DNA from: Isoetes taiwanensis
Lineage: Eukaryota; Streptophyta; Lycopodiopsida; Isoetales; Isoetaceae
DNA: 64,000 nucleotides
NCBI GenBank assembly: GCA_021234155.1
Contig: JAJEKV010000024.1
Coordinates: 10,948,913 to 11,012,912, forward strand
Reading direction: 5' to 3'
Both the position numbers and the translations under genes were made by a program. Of this stretch, positions 40,190-50,945 are shown one piece after another. Under the pieces are notes generated by a model. It had not been told where the DNA came from and did not search any database. It worked only from the letters and a program-made list of their open reading frames with translations. The number at the start of each line of letters is the position of its first letter. The stretch's first letter is position 1.

Positions 40190-40570
40190 CCATAGAGATG
40201 GCGGGTGATTCTACGGTAGAAATGTGAGGTTGGAGTTACAAGGTTAAAATAGATCATACGTATGCGGCGCGATGCGTGGCGCGAATTTGAAGTAGAATGC
40301 GGGGCGATTCTATAAGTATACCCGCCGCCTGCCGGCCCCTAAATCAGAATGGCGAGGGCGATTCTCTTCTGAAGTCTTACGCGATTACGCAAAGCGTATC
40401 CCATTTAGGGGCAATAAAATTACCATTTGCAGGTGGGAGATGGGATTCCAATATTTCAATGGAAGGCGAGACCTTGGAGAGGAAAAGTGGAGAGGAGGGA
40501 GGAAATATGGCATAGAGGATGAGAATACTTGAAGCCTACTTAATTACCTCGGTAGAAATGTGAGGATTAC
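40190..40570. other. Palindromic AATCG motif, right cluster
   Basis: GTAGAATGCGGGGCGATTCTA (split here by function: GTAGAAT, GCGGGGC, GATTCTA) at about 40,288 and GAATGGCGAGGGCGATTCT at about 40,348 resemble the hairpin motifs at 32,873-33,085. The string CGGTAGAAATGTGAGG also occurs twice within the block, near 40,213 and 40,550. Probably part of an LTR matching the left cluster, though no end-to-end alignment was made. Confidence 0.42.
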
Positions 40571-40823
40571 AATGCCTCGAGACAAGGAAGAAGGCTATGA
40601 TGCTCTTTGGGGTTGCTTGGAAAGCTGAAAGAATTATGTAAATTTTCTTCTTCCGTCTTTTTGCAATGTGTGTCGAAGTGTGTGTGGCTTTTTTGTGAAT
40701 TATATGAAATTACATTTTGCATACTTTTTGGGTAAAGCGGGTAAATTTTATATGCTACTAAAAGGCACACTTTGAAAACACTCCAAAATTGACATATTCT
40801 AAATTTATTTGATGATGGTTTAA

Positions 40824-43250
40824 CTTCCCATTTGGCGTTAGGGACTTCAAGAGGCTCCAAAGCGCACAGCTGCTACAATTGCTACTGCTTTTGATGCATT
40901 GACTTCGCCCGACATTACGGATATCTCTTTAGGTAATAATAGCGCCACAACTTCATACGGCCAATAGTAGCTAGATGCGATCTTAAAAATAAGTTTTTCA
41001 TGAACCACACGCATGTCCGGCAATGGGCTATTGTGTGTATCATGCAATATCAGTATCGCCATTACTCGATGTTTTGAGGACACTGCTTATCTTTATGGCA
41101 GAAGGTTACCTTCCTTTTTAAAGTGGCCGGGTACTCCTCCCGTTCTTTATGCATTCTTGCTTCGCGTGCGACTTTTCCATATAGATACAAACTTCGGTCT
41201 GTTGGTGTGAAATTACGCTCCAGTAATGTCCTTACCAAATTCAACTGGTAAGGGTAGAGATAACATTACAATGGTCACAGTGAGGATAGGGTTGGCGTGA
41301 CAATGCATCGGCAACTACATTATGCTTTACGGCTTATACACCACCTCAAATCTATGCCTCCCTCTAGAAATTCCATCCATCGGCCATTTGTGAAGATTCA
41401 AGTGGTACGTGTAAAGATATGTGGAGACTTTGGTGATCGGTATCCAAATTTGAAAAGCGCCGACCCAAAGATAATGTGCGCCAAATCGCATTAAGGAGCC
41501 TGAGACGGCGGCAGTAATTCTTGGTCATGAGTTGGATGGCGTGTTTTACGCTTCATTCATCTTTGTAGAATCATACGCTATCACCGCGACTAACTCTTGC
41601 ATAAATTACTCCCGCATTGGCTATCTTACTAAGCGTCGTAGCAACCCATTTATCTTTAGCGGATCACGACAAGTAACTGGCGCCCGAGGTTAAGGCATCG
41701 CCAGGCCTTTGAAATCCTGCCTGTACCTTGTCCTTCCAGTAACACCCGATCCTTTATCTTTTCATGCTTGAGGTCAGGTCAAGGGCTGCAATCTTAGCAA
41801 AGTCTTTAACAAATTTGCGATAGTATCCGGCTAACCCTAAGAAGCTAGCATTACCTCAGAACTTGTGGTGGGAGCGGCCAATCCTTCACGGCTATCTTGG
41901 ATGGGTAAAGTGGCAATTCCATCTTGAGACACAATGTGTCCCAAATATTACGACAGTGGTAGCAAACTTACACTTGGAAAATTTTAAAATAATTGATGCT
42001 CTGCTTGCTTGACTTTGCAAGGCAAAGCCTAAGGTCGCACATAGTCTTCCCTAAGGTCTTCTTGTAAATAAGAATGTCCTTCGAAGAAAACATGACAAAT
42101 TCATCAAGGCCTCACGGAAGATATCATTCATTAAACTCATGAGGAGTAGAACATTGGTTAGACCAAAAAGGCATGGCAGTAAATTCATAATAGCCACATC
42201 GCAGGGTCAGGAAAGGCGACTTATGAATATCTTGTTCTTTAATTCTTATACGGTGATAGCGGACCGAGGTCGATTTTTGGTAAAAATACTTAGCTCCTTG
42301 GAGTTGGTTGGTCCGTTAGGTCATCGACCTTGGTAAAACATCACCCAGATTCTTGATGAAATTACATTTATTCATGGCGATAATCAATGCACATCCGCGA
42401 GGATCCATCTTTCTTCTTAACAAAGAGAGGTGGTGCTCCAAAAGGTGACACACTGAGGCGGATAAATCCGAGGCTGGAGGAGCTCTGTAGCGCTTCTTAA
42501 GTTCCAACAATTGGTGGAGACATGCGGTAAGGTGCCTTTCTTGGTAGGCTTGGTACGGGGTGAGGGCAAATCTCACACTCTACTCCCCGGTGGTAAGCGG
42601 CAGATCTCATGCGGAAAAGATCATGAAATTCCGCATAACAAGGAAACAATTGCGTGGGTAAGCTGTAATATAGCTTGCGTGTGTTGATCATCTAGGTTCC
42701 TTTGAGCTGAGGATAACCGAAACCTGATATGTGACAACTACTTTGCCAAAATGGCGGCGAGACTGAGACATACTGCATTGGAAGCCGTGGAGTATACAGC
42801 GAGCATTGCCCGCGATTGCACCATTGCGCATTGAAATGGCGCACGGCGTCTCCACGATCAATATTAACTTTTGCTGGGGATAAAAATTCCATTCCAACAA
42901 TGAGGTCGAAGCGGCCAATATCCATAAGTTACGCTCCGGCTATACAGGGGCATCCGAGCTGGATGTCCAATGTGACCCTTTACCCAAAGTTTGCGCTTAG
43001 CACCACTTGCCAATGTATTTGTCGCGTGGCTAGACTTTACCAGCGGAAGCTTGAAAAATGAGAATTTCGCGGAATGAAGCAAAGTTATGTGTCTTTACTT
43101 AGGTCAATACATAAGTACCATAATGGGCTTACTTTCTATCGTAAGCTACTTGTTGATAAGCCCGATGGTTGACTCTACAGGTTGCTCCCGGTGTCACCAA
43201 TGCGGCCAAAGATATAGGACTCACCTTGAATGAAGTGGGCGTTCGAGGAG
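40824..43250 (-). pseudogene. Proximal pol: protease, reverse transcriptase, RNase H, integrase zinc finger
   Basis: Read on the minus strand, protease comes first: GDTGSN near 43,185-43,200 is the aspartic protease active site, and FDLIVGMEFLSP near 42,870-42,910 matches the usual F.VILGMDWL. RT follows with KAPYRMSPP (about 42,510-42,540), then [21 protein letters not shown] split across 42,375-42,443. The catalytic palm segment is FVMFSSKDILIYK near 42,070-42,108, where one of the two expected Asp residues is missing as read. RNase H ends with NVVADALSR at about 41,294-41,323. The integrase zinc finger gives ILHDTHNSPLP, ASSYYWP and ASKAVAIVAA (40,862-41,060), and VPNAKWE marks the break at about 40,824. 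Stops and frame changes occur throughout. The order PR-RT-RH-IN is diagnostic of Ty3/gypsy. Confidence 0.9.
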
Positions 43251-43399
43251 TCATCTCACAAACTCAGTGGAGATCCCCACATTCAGCGGTAGGCGCTTGT
43301 GCGGCTGAGGTAACATAAGGGGCGGTGTTGCATGAGATGTCAGGTCGAACATAGATAGCAATACGCATCATACGGGCGCTCCGCGGGCATCGGAGGTAT

Positions 43400-44300
43400 A
43401 GATTGAAGAACGCCCGCCCGGCCTATTTTGGGAAGTTTGAGTGTCTTCTCTGATTAATGCGAAAAAGTAACTTTCTTATCATTTAGGGTAAAAGCTGTTG
43501 TTTGAAGGCCACAGGAGAAAGCGGGAATGAAGCCCTTATATATGAAGAATAAGGTCGATTGTTTCCCCTTGTTTCTCCCATGGTGGGAAGCGTGGTAGAG
43601 ACGCCGAGGTATCCTCCTGAGGTAGAGCCTTGGCCTTCCCGGCATGCCCGCAGTCTTAGGGTCATAACTTGCGCACCATCTTGTAAGTGAAGGAGAGTCC
43701 TTCAATGTATAGCCTTATTTGCCCGTCGTTCGAGGAGATACGGGACATACAATGGGAGGCGCATAAACTCATGATATAATCTGGGCCAGGCATTTGCCAC
43801 GCTCGGTAGGTAAAAGATACGTATGCGGTAGCATCGATGGGCTGAGAACATAATGTTCTTGAAAACTTGGCAAAACTTTGTCGGCACATTTCAGCGGTTA
43901 ATGCCATGAGCTTTGGCGGCTGGCGCCACCATATCCTGCCGACCCGGTGAGGTTGGTGGTAACCACCTTTCTGTATCCTTTTGATCATTCCCGCCGATTG
44001 CCCAAATTCCTCCATCTCGTCTAGCCAAGATTGCATCCACACCCGGTCTAGCTTTACGGAAAATTGAGCTAGTTTCCTATTCTTCGGATCTTTGGTAATA
44101 AGAATCCCACCGATCTTCGATACCGCTACTTCTTAGGCTTGCGCATGGCGATGCCGGAATCAGGGTGTCGGAGGCATAGGGGTCCGGACTCACGAGAAGA
44201 AGAAGAAGAATGCTTATCGCGCGCTGGCATGTACTCTTTGCTTTTGTTTGCACCCGAGGCGGTGCTTGATCGGTGTAAGGCATGTGATGGCGGCGCTTAC
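43400..44300 (-). pseudogene. gag remnant of the chromovirus
   Basis: It lies between the leader and the protease on the minus strand. The central part reads LPSVANAW, then a stretch near 43,720-43,770 with FMRL..YVPYL, and then IEGLSFTYK near 43,690-43,710. This matches the retrotransposon gag pattern in which V.EY...F..L.RYAP.L is followed by a short acidic segment and F..GL. The upstream part, with FGQSAGMIKRI near 43,980, would be the N-terminal region. A CCHC zinc knuckle could not be read with confidence. Two overlapping frames share the signal, so at least one frameshift is present. Gag would form the virus-like particle. Confidence 0.7.
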
Positions 44301-44569
44301 TTCAGGTCACATTCAACGCTAATGGGGTGATGTTGGAACCCGGAACCGCGGCAGGCTGCGCCAACTTGGCGCTTCCGCAGGCGATTCTTACTTTCAGTGT
44401 AAAGAAGCGACCCGTCTCACGTATTGTGGAAGATGGATTATGATTACACCATCTAAAGATCAATATATAACGCATGTAAAACTTTCTCGGAATAGACGCA
44501 GATACATTTAACAAAAGCAACACGATTATTTACATCAAAAGCGAGAGAAGCTAAGATTAGCGAAATAAA

Positions 44570-45060
44570 ATTTATTTCTACGGCGAAGTGATCTTGAGCT
44601 TTATTTTCAAAAGTTAAAGAGCCAAAATAGCAAGGCGCCGATTTCAGTTGACTTCGATGAAGAGGTCCCCTAAGCTAATTTGAGGGTGCTGAATCCAATG
44701 GAGCAAAGAATCAAGGGTCAATCCGAGCTACCTAAAAGAAAGTTATAGCCATTCTAAATTTTATTTCTGTGATTTTGAGTCTTAATTTTAAATTCTATGA
44801 CATCAAAATGATGGTGGCGATTTCAGTTTTGACCTAATGAAGAAGTTCCCTAAGCTAATTTGAGGATGCTGGATCCAATGGAGACTAAATCAGATCGATC
44901 TGAGCTATCTAGAAAAAGTTAGGGCCATTTAAATTTTTATTTCGATGATTTACGGGTCTTAATTTCAAATTCTAGAGCACCAAAATAATGAGAGAGCCAA
45001 TTTTGGGAACACCAGAGGTAGGTTATTCTAGGCTAATTTCTACCAGCGGTCTGAGATGCA
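44570..45060 (-). repeat. Tandem repeats in the chromovirus 5' leader
   Basis: Units of about 176-182 bases lie between the primer site and gag. In sense, each carries GGCYATAACTTTYTT, a GCTCGGATYGA-like string, TCCATTGGATYCAGCA and a CAAATTAGCTTAGGG string. Plus-strand landmarks are 44,666-44,702 and 44,848-44,883, with a degenerate third unit near 45,027. The same motif, at a 195-206-base period, follows the LTR at 59,107. Confidence 0.82.
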
Positions 45061-45072
45061 ATTGTCCCAAAA

Positions 45073-45089
45073 CCATGCTCACGATACCC
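45073..45089 (-). other. Primer-binding site, tRNA-iMet type
   Basis: On the minus strand the sequence just inside the 5' LTR reads GGGTATCGTGAGCATGG. This is close to TGGTATCAGAGCATGG, the common plant retrotransposon primer site complementary to the 3' end of initiator methionine tRNA. It differs by a substitution and a one-base insertion. Minus-strand cDNA synthesis would begin here. Confidence 0.85.
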
Positions 45090-45093
45090 TTTA

Positions 45094-46762
45094 TGGCCCA
45101 GCTCACGGAATCTGCTCTGATCCTCCCATACATAAATGCAATCCCCTTTCCATGGCACTCCATCACCCGCGAAAAGGCCCTCCCGGAGTCTAACTTTCGG
45201 ACCATCTAGATATCCAGGATCTAGCCGATTATGAAAGGAACACCGAGGAAGTGTCATTATTACGCCTTCAATGAAGATCCTATATAAGCGGAAGCCTTAT
45301 ACATGTTAGCAACCAATAGCATATAATATACTTATACCTTCAGCTGAAAACTCTACATATCAACCACGCCTGGCAATAACATATTTACACCCGCAATAGC
45401 TCTACCACGGGGCTCGACTGGGAAATCAGTAGCTGACTGGGCCACAAGATAACAGGGCCAGATTTATGGCAATGGCATTGGGCGGCAAGACAATGGCTGG
45501 GGTTGACTCCACTCCATCCGCCCTCGTACTGCACTTGCGGATAAGGTGGTCGGGCTACGGAATGATATGGCCTTCGCGTTGGTGCAATCTCATGGAATCA
45601 CCCTATGGGACTTCTCAAAACACACATCTCACCCGATTCTTGGCGGTGGGGATGAATCCCCTCCCGGATCCGCCGCGCTGCATGGGTGTGCTAGAAGTAG
45701 TGCCACCATTGGCGCCACTACTGCGTGCAGGCTTTGGCCCCAAAACCTGGGGTGGGATCACCACAGGTCTCCGCTTTTGTCGGAGTGTCGATCAAAAGCG
45801 ATCTAACACACACGGGGGCAATTCCCCATACCCGGCCTGCCTGCGTGGCAGGCCATAAGACTAGCACAGCAGGAGCCCACATTGCAGCGGTGGGCGGGCT
45901 CCACCGTTCACCATGATGTTACGTTCTTAAAGTACAGAGTAACTCCATAGCTCCCGCGGCTAGGTAGGCTCTTGATACCTGAGCATTTAATAGGATCTAA
46001 AGGGATTCTAGCTAGAGCATCTTCTAAACTACTAGCTTTGGTCTCTACCCTCCTTAACCTAATTCATACGAAGGGAGGGCGAAAGAACATTCCATCCCAC
46101 AAATAACATCATCTAGCATTCATATATAATTCCAAGAGAACAAAAAGAATTGAATTTAACCATTCATCTAAGCAAAGAAGGGGTTAGAATTCAATCAAAG
46201 ACTCTTATCTACAAGTATCGACTAGAACCATAACTAAAATTTAAAATCTACTACTTAGGTATCTTGGGTGGGTTATCCATCAGTATGTGATATGTTAGCT
46301 AGCGGGCCCGGGTGAGCCCGGGTCAGCGATTACGAAATGCCCGGCAGGCAGCTGGATAAACTATAATTAATTCACCAAGTCGATTTTGGGGGTAGCCTAA
46401 CCGTGACTTAGTTTGATAACTTATCCGGCCACTCGAGGTAGATTAGGTGGCCACCATTATGACAACTTCCACAGGCTGGTCAGCTTAGTCAAAGTAACAA
46501 CTACCTTATTCTTGATCCGCGTGATCTCTCACTTTAGGGTTTTGCTGCATAGCGGTCAACTATACGTATAGTCAACCATGACGTGTTCCATGTTTTCCCA
46601 TAGCAATGGTTAGTAACTACTAGGCAATATAGCGCTAACTAGCTGCTTAGGGTTAAGTGATAAAATATACAGCCTTATGCGTGGCGGTAGCGCGATTTAT
46701 GCCATTATGTATACCGCGATATTTATGCGTGTGTATAAGCGTCACAATCGTGGAACGTCACA
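45094..46762 (-). repeat. 5' LTR of the chromovirus
   Basis: In sense it begins TGTGACGTTCC at 46762 and ends in CA at 45094, and it pairs with 22831-24512. It should carry the promoter, though no convincing TATA box can be singled out in such AT-rich sequence. Divergence from the 3' LTR is dominated by indels, so an insertion age cannot be read directly. Confidence 0.88.
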
Positions 46763-47675
46763 CCTTACCTTTATGTCATAGCAGCACTCACATACTGTGT
46801 TCAATTCTTTAAGGATGACCTCGAGCGGAGAGGTTGTTGGGGATAATAGTTATGCTTACGTCTTGTCAGGTTAAGCGGTCAATTTCCTGTGACCCTAGGC
46901 AAAGAAGTATAAGTGATGATTATTATAAGTAGCAAAGTTTGATTAGTGACAGCTGCATTGAGACTATGATGAAGAGGTTAGGGGCTTGGATTGTTGTTGT
47001 TAGGTATGCAATTCATTACAATATATAGACCAGTGATGGTGGAAGTGGCCACTTTACAAGAGTATATAGATTGATGAAAGGGACTACATGTACACACAAT
47101 TTTTGAGCATGCACCCGAGGATGAAAAGAAATCCAAATGAAAGATACCCTTCTTAAGAAAATGGATATGTACAAAGCATGGCAGAAAAATCCATGCAAAT
47201 TCCAACTTCCTCACTTAGCACTTATTATTAGCCATGAGGCCGAGGACGGGATTGCTTTGCATGGAAATAATGGCTTGTTGAGACCAGCCTGCCTCCTAGG
47301 ATCTTGGGTACGCCATAGGAGCAGAAAAATATATTGACTTCAGTAGCGCATGCCTCTTCATCTTTGGGCACAAATTGCAATGATTGAATTCCAAGATATA
47401 TTCTCCTGAAATGCATTTTTGTTGAATATTCTCTCACCAATTTGTAAGATCCACACTTTTCCATACACATTAAATAGAAACTCAAAAAGATCGTGACCAT
47501 ATCCCTTAACACACTAAAACAAGGTTTTAATTTTTTCACGAAAACCAGTATGAAATAATGTCATTAATTAAGGCAAAACAAATATTAAAAAAAGGCAGAG
47601 TAAAAATTAAAAACAACAACGACAAGTTCATGAATACCATTGAATACAACACGGATCCCCATAACACGCAAAACA
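46763..47675 (+). repeat. Repeat E, copy 2, right part (cut by retrotransposon)
   Basis: It begins with CCTTA, the target duplication, and continues the C-E repeat exactly where 22830 leaves off. It aligns with 16,676-17,570 of copy 1, including ATGTACA..AGCATG, TTGCTTTGCATGGAA and AATACAACACGGATCCCC. The sequence downstream is no longer shared with copy 1. Confidence 0.78.
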
Positions 47676-48600
47676 AAAATTTTAAGATTTTTTTTTTATG
47701 CCACTTAGAGTCAAAGCAACATCTCCCATTGAGTTGGAGATGGGCATGGAATCATTGGCAAAATGTGCCAAATATATGGTAAAAGATCACTTACAACCAC
47801 CTCTTTGGCGAGGGTTGACTGCCAGAAATTACTTGGCGATGGTTCTCCGGTGGAAGTAGTTTTGTGAACATAGGTTGGTGGCATTTCCACTGAAAGGCTC
47901 TTCACATATATGGCCATGAGCTTTTTGATAAAAAATGTCGCTGCTGACATGTGAATTGCTTTCATCTTTTCTAGCACTTCCACCGCATCTTGAAGGAATG
48001 CTCTTAGTAGCTATTTTGAATTGCAAGAGATGAATTTTACATTTTCCTTTATTGATATTCACTTGAGCTACTTGTTTGTTTGTAATGGATTTTTATGCCT
48101 ACTGACCTCATAGAGATGCACACCTTTGTCTGGCAGTGGCTCTAAGGTACGCATTTTCTACCTTTCCTAGTGCCCGCGACTTCTTCCATCTTCATCGCCA
48201 CGAAGATTGAGAATCAATTCACTACTTGATTGATGTGGATGTGGGCACCCAAATGGGGAGGAAAGGATAATCAACTCAAGTCGGTGCAATGGGTGCAATA
48301 GGCAAAAGCTGAGGCAGCTCTTTTCACACTTAGAGTATGCAGGGGAGACTTGAGTCTATACAATTGAGCTTGTACTCTTCTTGACTTTCATCGAGAAAAT
48401 CAACCATTGCGGGTATCCGTAGGAAGAAGCGATGGACAAATGCAGGACTAGGCGTAGAAGCGGCGCTTTGAGAACCTTTAGGGTTTAGGTTCTACAGCGT
48501 TTGGAGACAACTTCACGACATAATACCCTTTTTTTTCGGCTTCAGCCCGATTGAGTGGTTTACTCCTCTTATTCACTTCACACTCACTCTTTCTGTTATT
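47676..48600. other. Unassigned sequence
   Basis: Short minus-strand frames of 77 and 90 codons overlap each other at 47,711-48,062 without recognisable motifs. No repeat partner was found in the window. Confidence 0.45.
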
Positions 48601-48610
48601 ATTGTATTTA

Positions 48611-48621
48611 TTGTTATTATT

Positions 48622-48680
<59 letters not shown>

Positions 48681-48709
48681 TATTATTATTATTATTGTGT
48701 GTGTGTGTC
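48611..48709. repeat. Compound microsatellite (TTA)n-(GT)n-(ATT)n-(GT)n
   Basis: A short TTA run is followed by about 27 GT units (48,624-48,678), about six ATT units and about seven further GT units. The pattern is unmistakable by eye. Repeat counts in such tracts are unreliable in noisy assemblies. Confidence 0.97.
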
Positions 48710-48798
48710 TAGTTATTTACAATAGTTAAGCATCATGATTCTATGATTGTTTGTTTGGTTTATAATAGTGCTTTATTACCATGTTTTAATTATTGTGT

Positions 48799-48816
48799 AT
48801 TATTATTATTATTTTC

Positions 48817-48883
<67 letters not shown>

Positions 48884-48884
48884 G
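48799..48884. repeat. Trinucleotide microsatellite (TTA)n
   Basis: About 28 TTA/ATT units, broken once by TTTTC near 48,811. It lies 90 bases downstream of the compound microsatellite. Confidence 0.97.
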
Positions 48885-49204
48885 TGTGCCTTTGAAGTTG
48901 ATGCATAGACCATTTAAGGTGCTTTGTGCCATTGGAGGTGTACCAGTGAGGATTTCTATGTAGTTTTGCACCATTGAGAAATGTTGAGAGGTGCCTTTAA
49001 AAAAAAAATTAGGGCCATTCTTTTGAGAATATTCCTCAAAATTTGCGAGGGTCAATGGTGGGAAACAAAAAGATAAACAATGATATTCTCGATTGGAAGT
49101 CTTTTGGTATTTTGGATGAATGTTTGTTATTCATAAAGCAAATTTGCCTTAGAATCCAACACACTTCTTATTAGATATTATTTGATGAGAGACCATATGC
49201 ATAA

Positions 49205-49523
49205 AAACGCCTTTGGATAAAAACGAAAGCGCTATGACTAAAATCTCAATCTAGAATGCAAAATAACCAACTATTGGATGCTACAAATGAGTTCAAATCC
49301 ATAGGTTTTAAGCATACAAGAAGTGAGTGATAAAAGAAGCAGAATTGTAAAATTACAAGCTCTAAATTTCTTGTAATTTGAGTTAATGCAAATTAAACCA
49401 ATATTTAGCAAATGTTAAAAATCACATATAGCCTCATATTTAAGACATTTGCAAAAGCGACCTCAAGCAAACCATCCATAACCACCAGAATCATTATAAG
49501 CTATATATTATTGGCGTAATCAT
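49205..49523. repeat. Direct repeat F, copy 1
   Basis: It matches 53,050-53,366 in the same orientation. Shared strings include TTGGATGAAAAC/TTGGATAAAAAC, CTATTGGATG, ATTTCTTGTAATTTGAGTTA, AAACCATCC, and the end AGAATCATTATAAGCTATAT followed by ATTATTGGCGTAATC. The spacing of 3.85 kb and the repeat length of about 320 bases would suit a short-LTR element, but no TG/CA ends or primer site were identified. Confidence 0.75.
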
Positions 49524-49642
49524 GACCCATGCTCCATGAAGCATCAATCCTACCGGCCTATATACTCACCCCAAGCACAAATCCAAACTGGGGTGCATCC
49601 CATCCCACGAGCATAGAACCTAAGCCTTGGTTTGTAATACAA

Positions 49643-49835
49643 AACCTCATCAAACTTGAATATGTTTTGCATGTTCTGAAGGAATTTGCCTTGCTAAAAG
49701 CCTTCTGTCGATGACCACATAAAAAAGATAGAAAATATGTGTCTAAGGATGAGACATGGAATAGTGGATGGTCGTTACGGATCTTGAGAAAACTTATTTT
49801 GGACCTTTGCTTCACTTACCCCAACTCTATATATT
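49643..49835. repeat. Direct repeat G, copy 1
   Basis: It matches 50,752-50,945. Shared strings include AAACCTCNTCAAACTTGAA, TTTTGCATGTTCTGAAG, GTGTCTAA followed by GGATGAG, and GTTACGGAT. The repeat lies inside the interval bounded by the F pair. Confidence 0.72.
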
Positions 49836-50751
49836 TGATCTTGATATTTGGGGTTGCAAAGAGAATAAAAAGCTCTACAACATTTTTGAAAGTTTTGTTT
49901 CTTAAGTTATGGAAACTCCTGGCACCTGATTTAGGTTCGTTAGGGCATTTTACTTAAATTTCATTCATACTCCCCGATACGTATTGTATGTATCATGCAA
50001 TTTTCAGTTTAAATGCAGCCAATCCTCAATGGAAGCTTAGCACAGTGCGAGTTTAAGCGGAGCTTATCCTGCGTGTAAAATAGTTTGGATTATGTAGTGC
50101 AGGAAGCCACCGGTCTTTTTACGATTCATAGCTAAGCGGATTTAAAGATGGACACATGTTCTTAATGTATAGCGGAACAACTTTAGATTCCCTAGAAGAT
50201 AGATGTTAAGATCTTTTTTTTAAAGATAGTGTTAAGCTCTTTTCTATAAAATATCAACTTTGTAACTATGTATAAGTAGATTTATAACATGAGACACATG
50301 TTTCTAATGTATATAGACTTCCCACATCAACTTGTATGTTATCCAAAACCTTTAATATTTGAAGTTAAAAGCGCCGACTACCAAAATAACATCCTGCTAC
50401 CACCTGTTGAGAGCTTTGTAACTGCTGATTTACATGTTTTGGAAGAAGCGGAAGAACTCCTCAATTGTTCTCTGAGGTAGCGCTCTTTGAGTTGAGTTAG
50501 GCACGTCATTTGCAATGTGAGATCATTAAAAGATAACCACAGGAAGGATTTAGAGATGTGATGCGTGTATTGTTGGCATCGAGATGATTGGCTTGATCTT
50601 CTTTTGTGGAATTTAATTAAAAATGCAATGTAGGTGCATGATGGCTGGTTTGTTGGGGCATTTTATGAACACGCTGGACATTCTTTGTAAGTTTGACATA
50701 ATAATCTATTTCAAAGCTTTTCTAGCACATGCATTAAAAACTTTGGTTTTA

Positions 50752-50945
50752 TGTCTAAACCTCTTCAAACTTGAAATATGGTTTTGCATGTTCTGAAGTA
50801 ATTTGCTATGGGCAGAAAGCCTTTAATCAATGACATAAGGAAATTTGTGTGTCTAAAAAGGATGAGGCATGGAGACAGGTGGATCTATTATTGTTACGGA
50901 TGCAAAAACTATTTGCGGACTCCTATTTGCTGACTTGTCATCTGT
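50752..50945. repeat. Direct repeat G, copy 2
   Basis: Partner of 49,643-49,835, about 1.1 kb downstream and in the same orientation. Confidence 0.72.

Larger units (their letters stand above)
26177..40818. mobile_element. 14.6-kb compound insertion inside the integrase gene
   Basis: The integrase reads through VPNAKWE on the minus strand up to about 40,824 and resumes at about 26,176 with an N-terminal core-like segment, so everything between is foreign to the gene. Both edges carry TTTA (26172-26175 and 40819-40822), a possible short target duplication. The inserted ends read CCATGAG on the left and ATGATGG on the right. No long inverted or direct terminal repeat was found by eye, so the class of the outermost inserted element is not known. 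Contents include an about 85-bp tandem repeat, a partial repeat E, and a GC-rich block with gypsy-like traces, so it is itself a nest of several events. Confidence 0.7.
22831..46762 (-). mobile_element. Ty3/gypsy chromovirus LTR retrotransposon, 23.9 kb with nested insertion
   Basis: Two direct LTRs (22831-24512 and 45094-46762) flank the element, and sequence repeated elsewhere lies outside both ends. The flanks are CCTTG on the left and CCTTA on the right, a near-perfect 5-bp target duplication. The uninterrupted paralogue at 31495-31499 reads CCTTG at the same point. On the minus strand the order is 5' LTR, primer site, leader repeats, gag, protease, RT, RNase H, integrase, chromodomain-like end, polypurine tract and 3' LTR. 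Integrase after RT defines Ty3/gypsy, and the C-terminal end suggests a chromovirus. Without the 14.6-kb nested insertion the element would be about 9.3 kb, an ordinary size. All coding parts are frame-broken, so it is inactive as read. Confidence 0.9.

Noticed and set aside
45466-45916. Overlapping plus-strand frames of 63-130 codons
   Set aside because: They lie antisense within the 5' LTR of the chromovirus, and the equivalent positions in the other LTR copies are not open.
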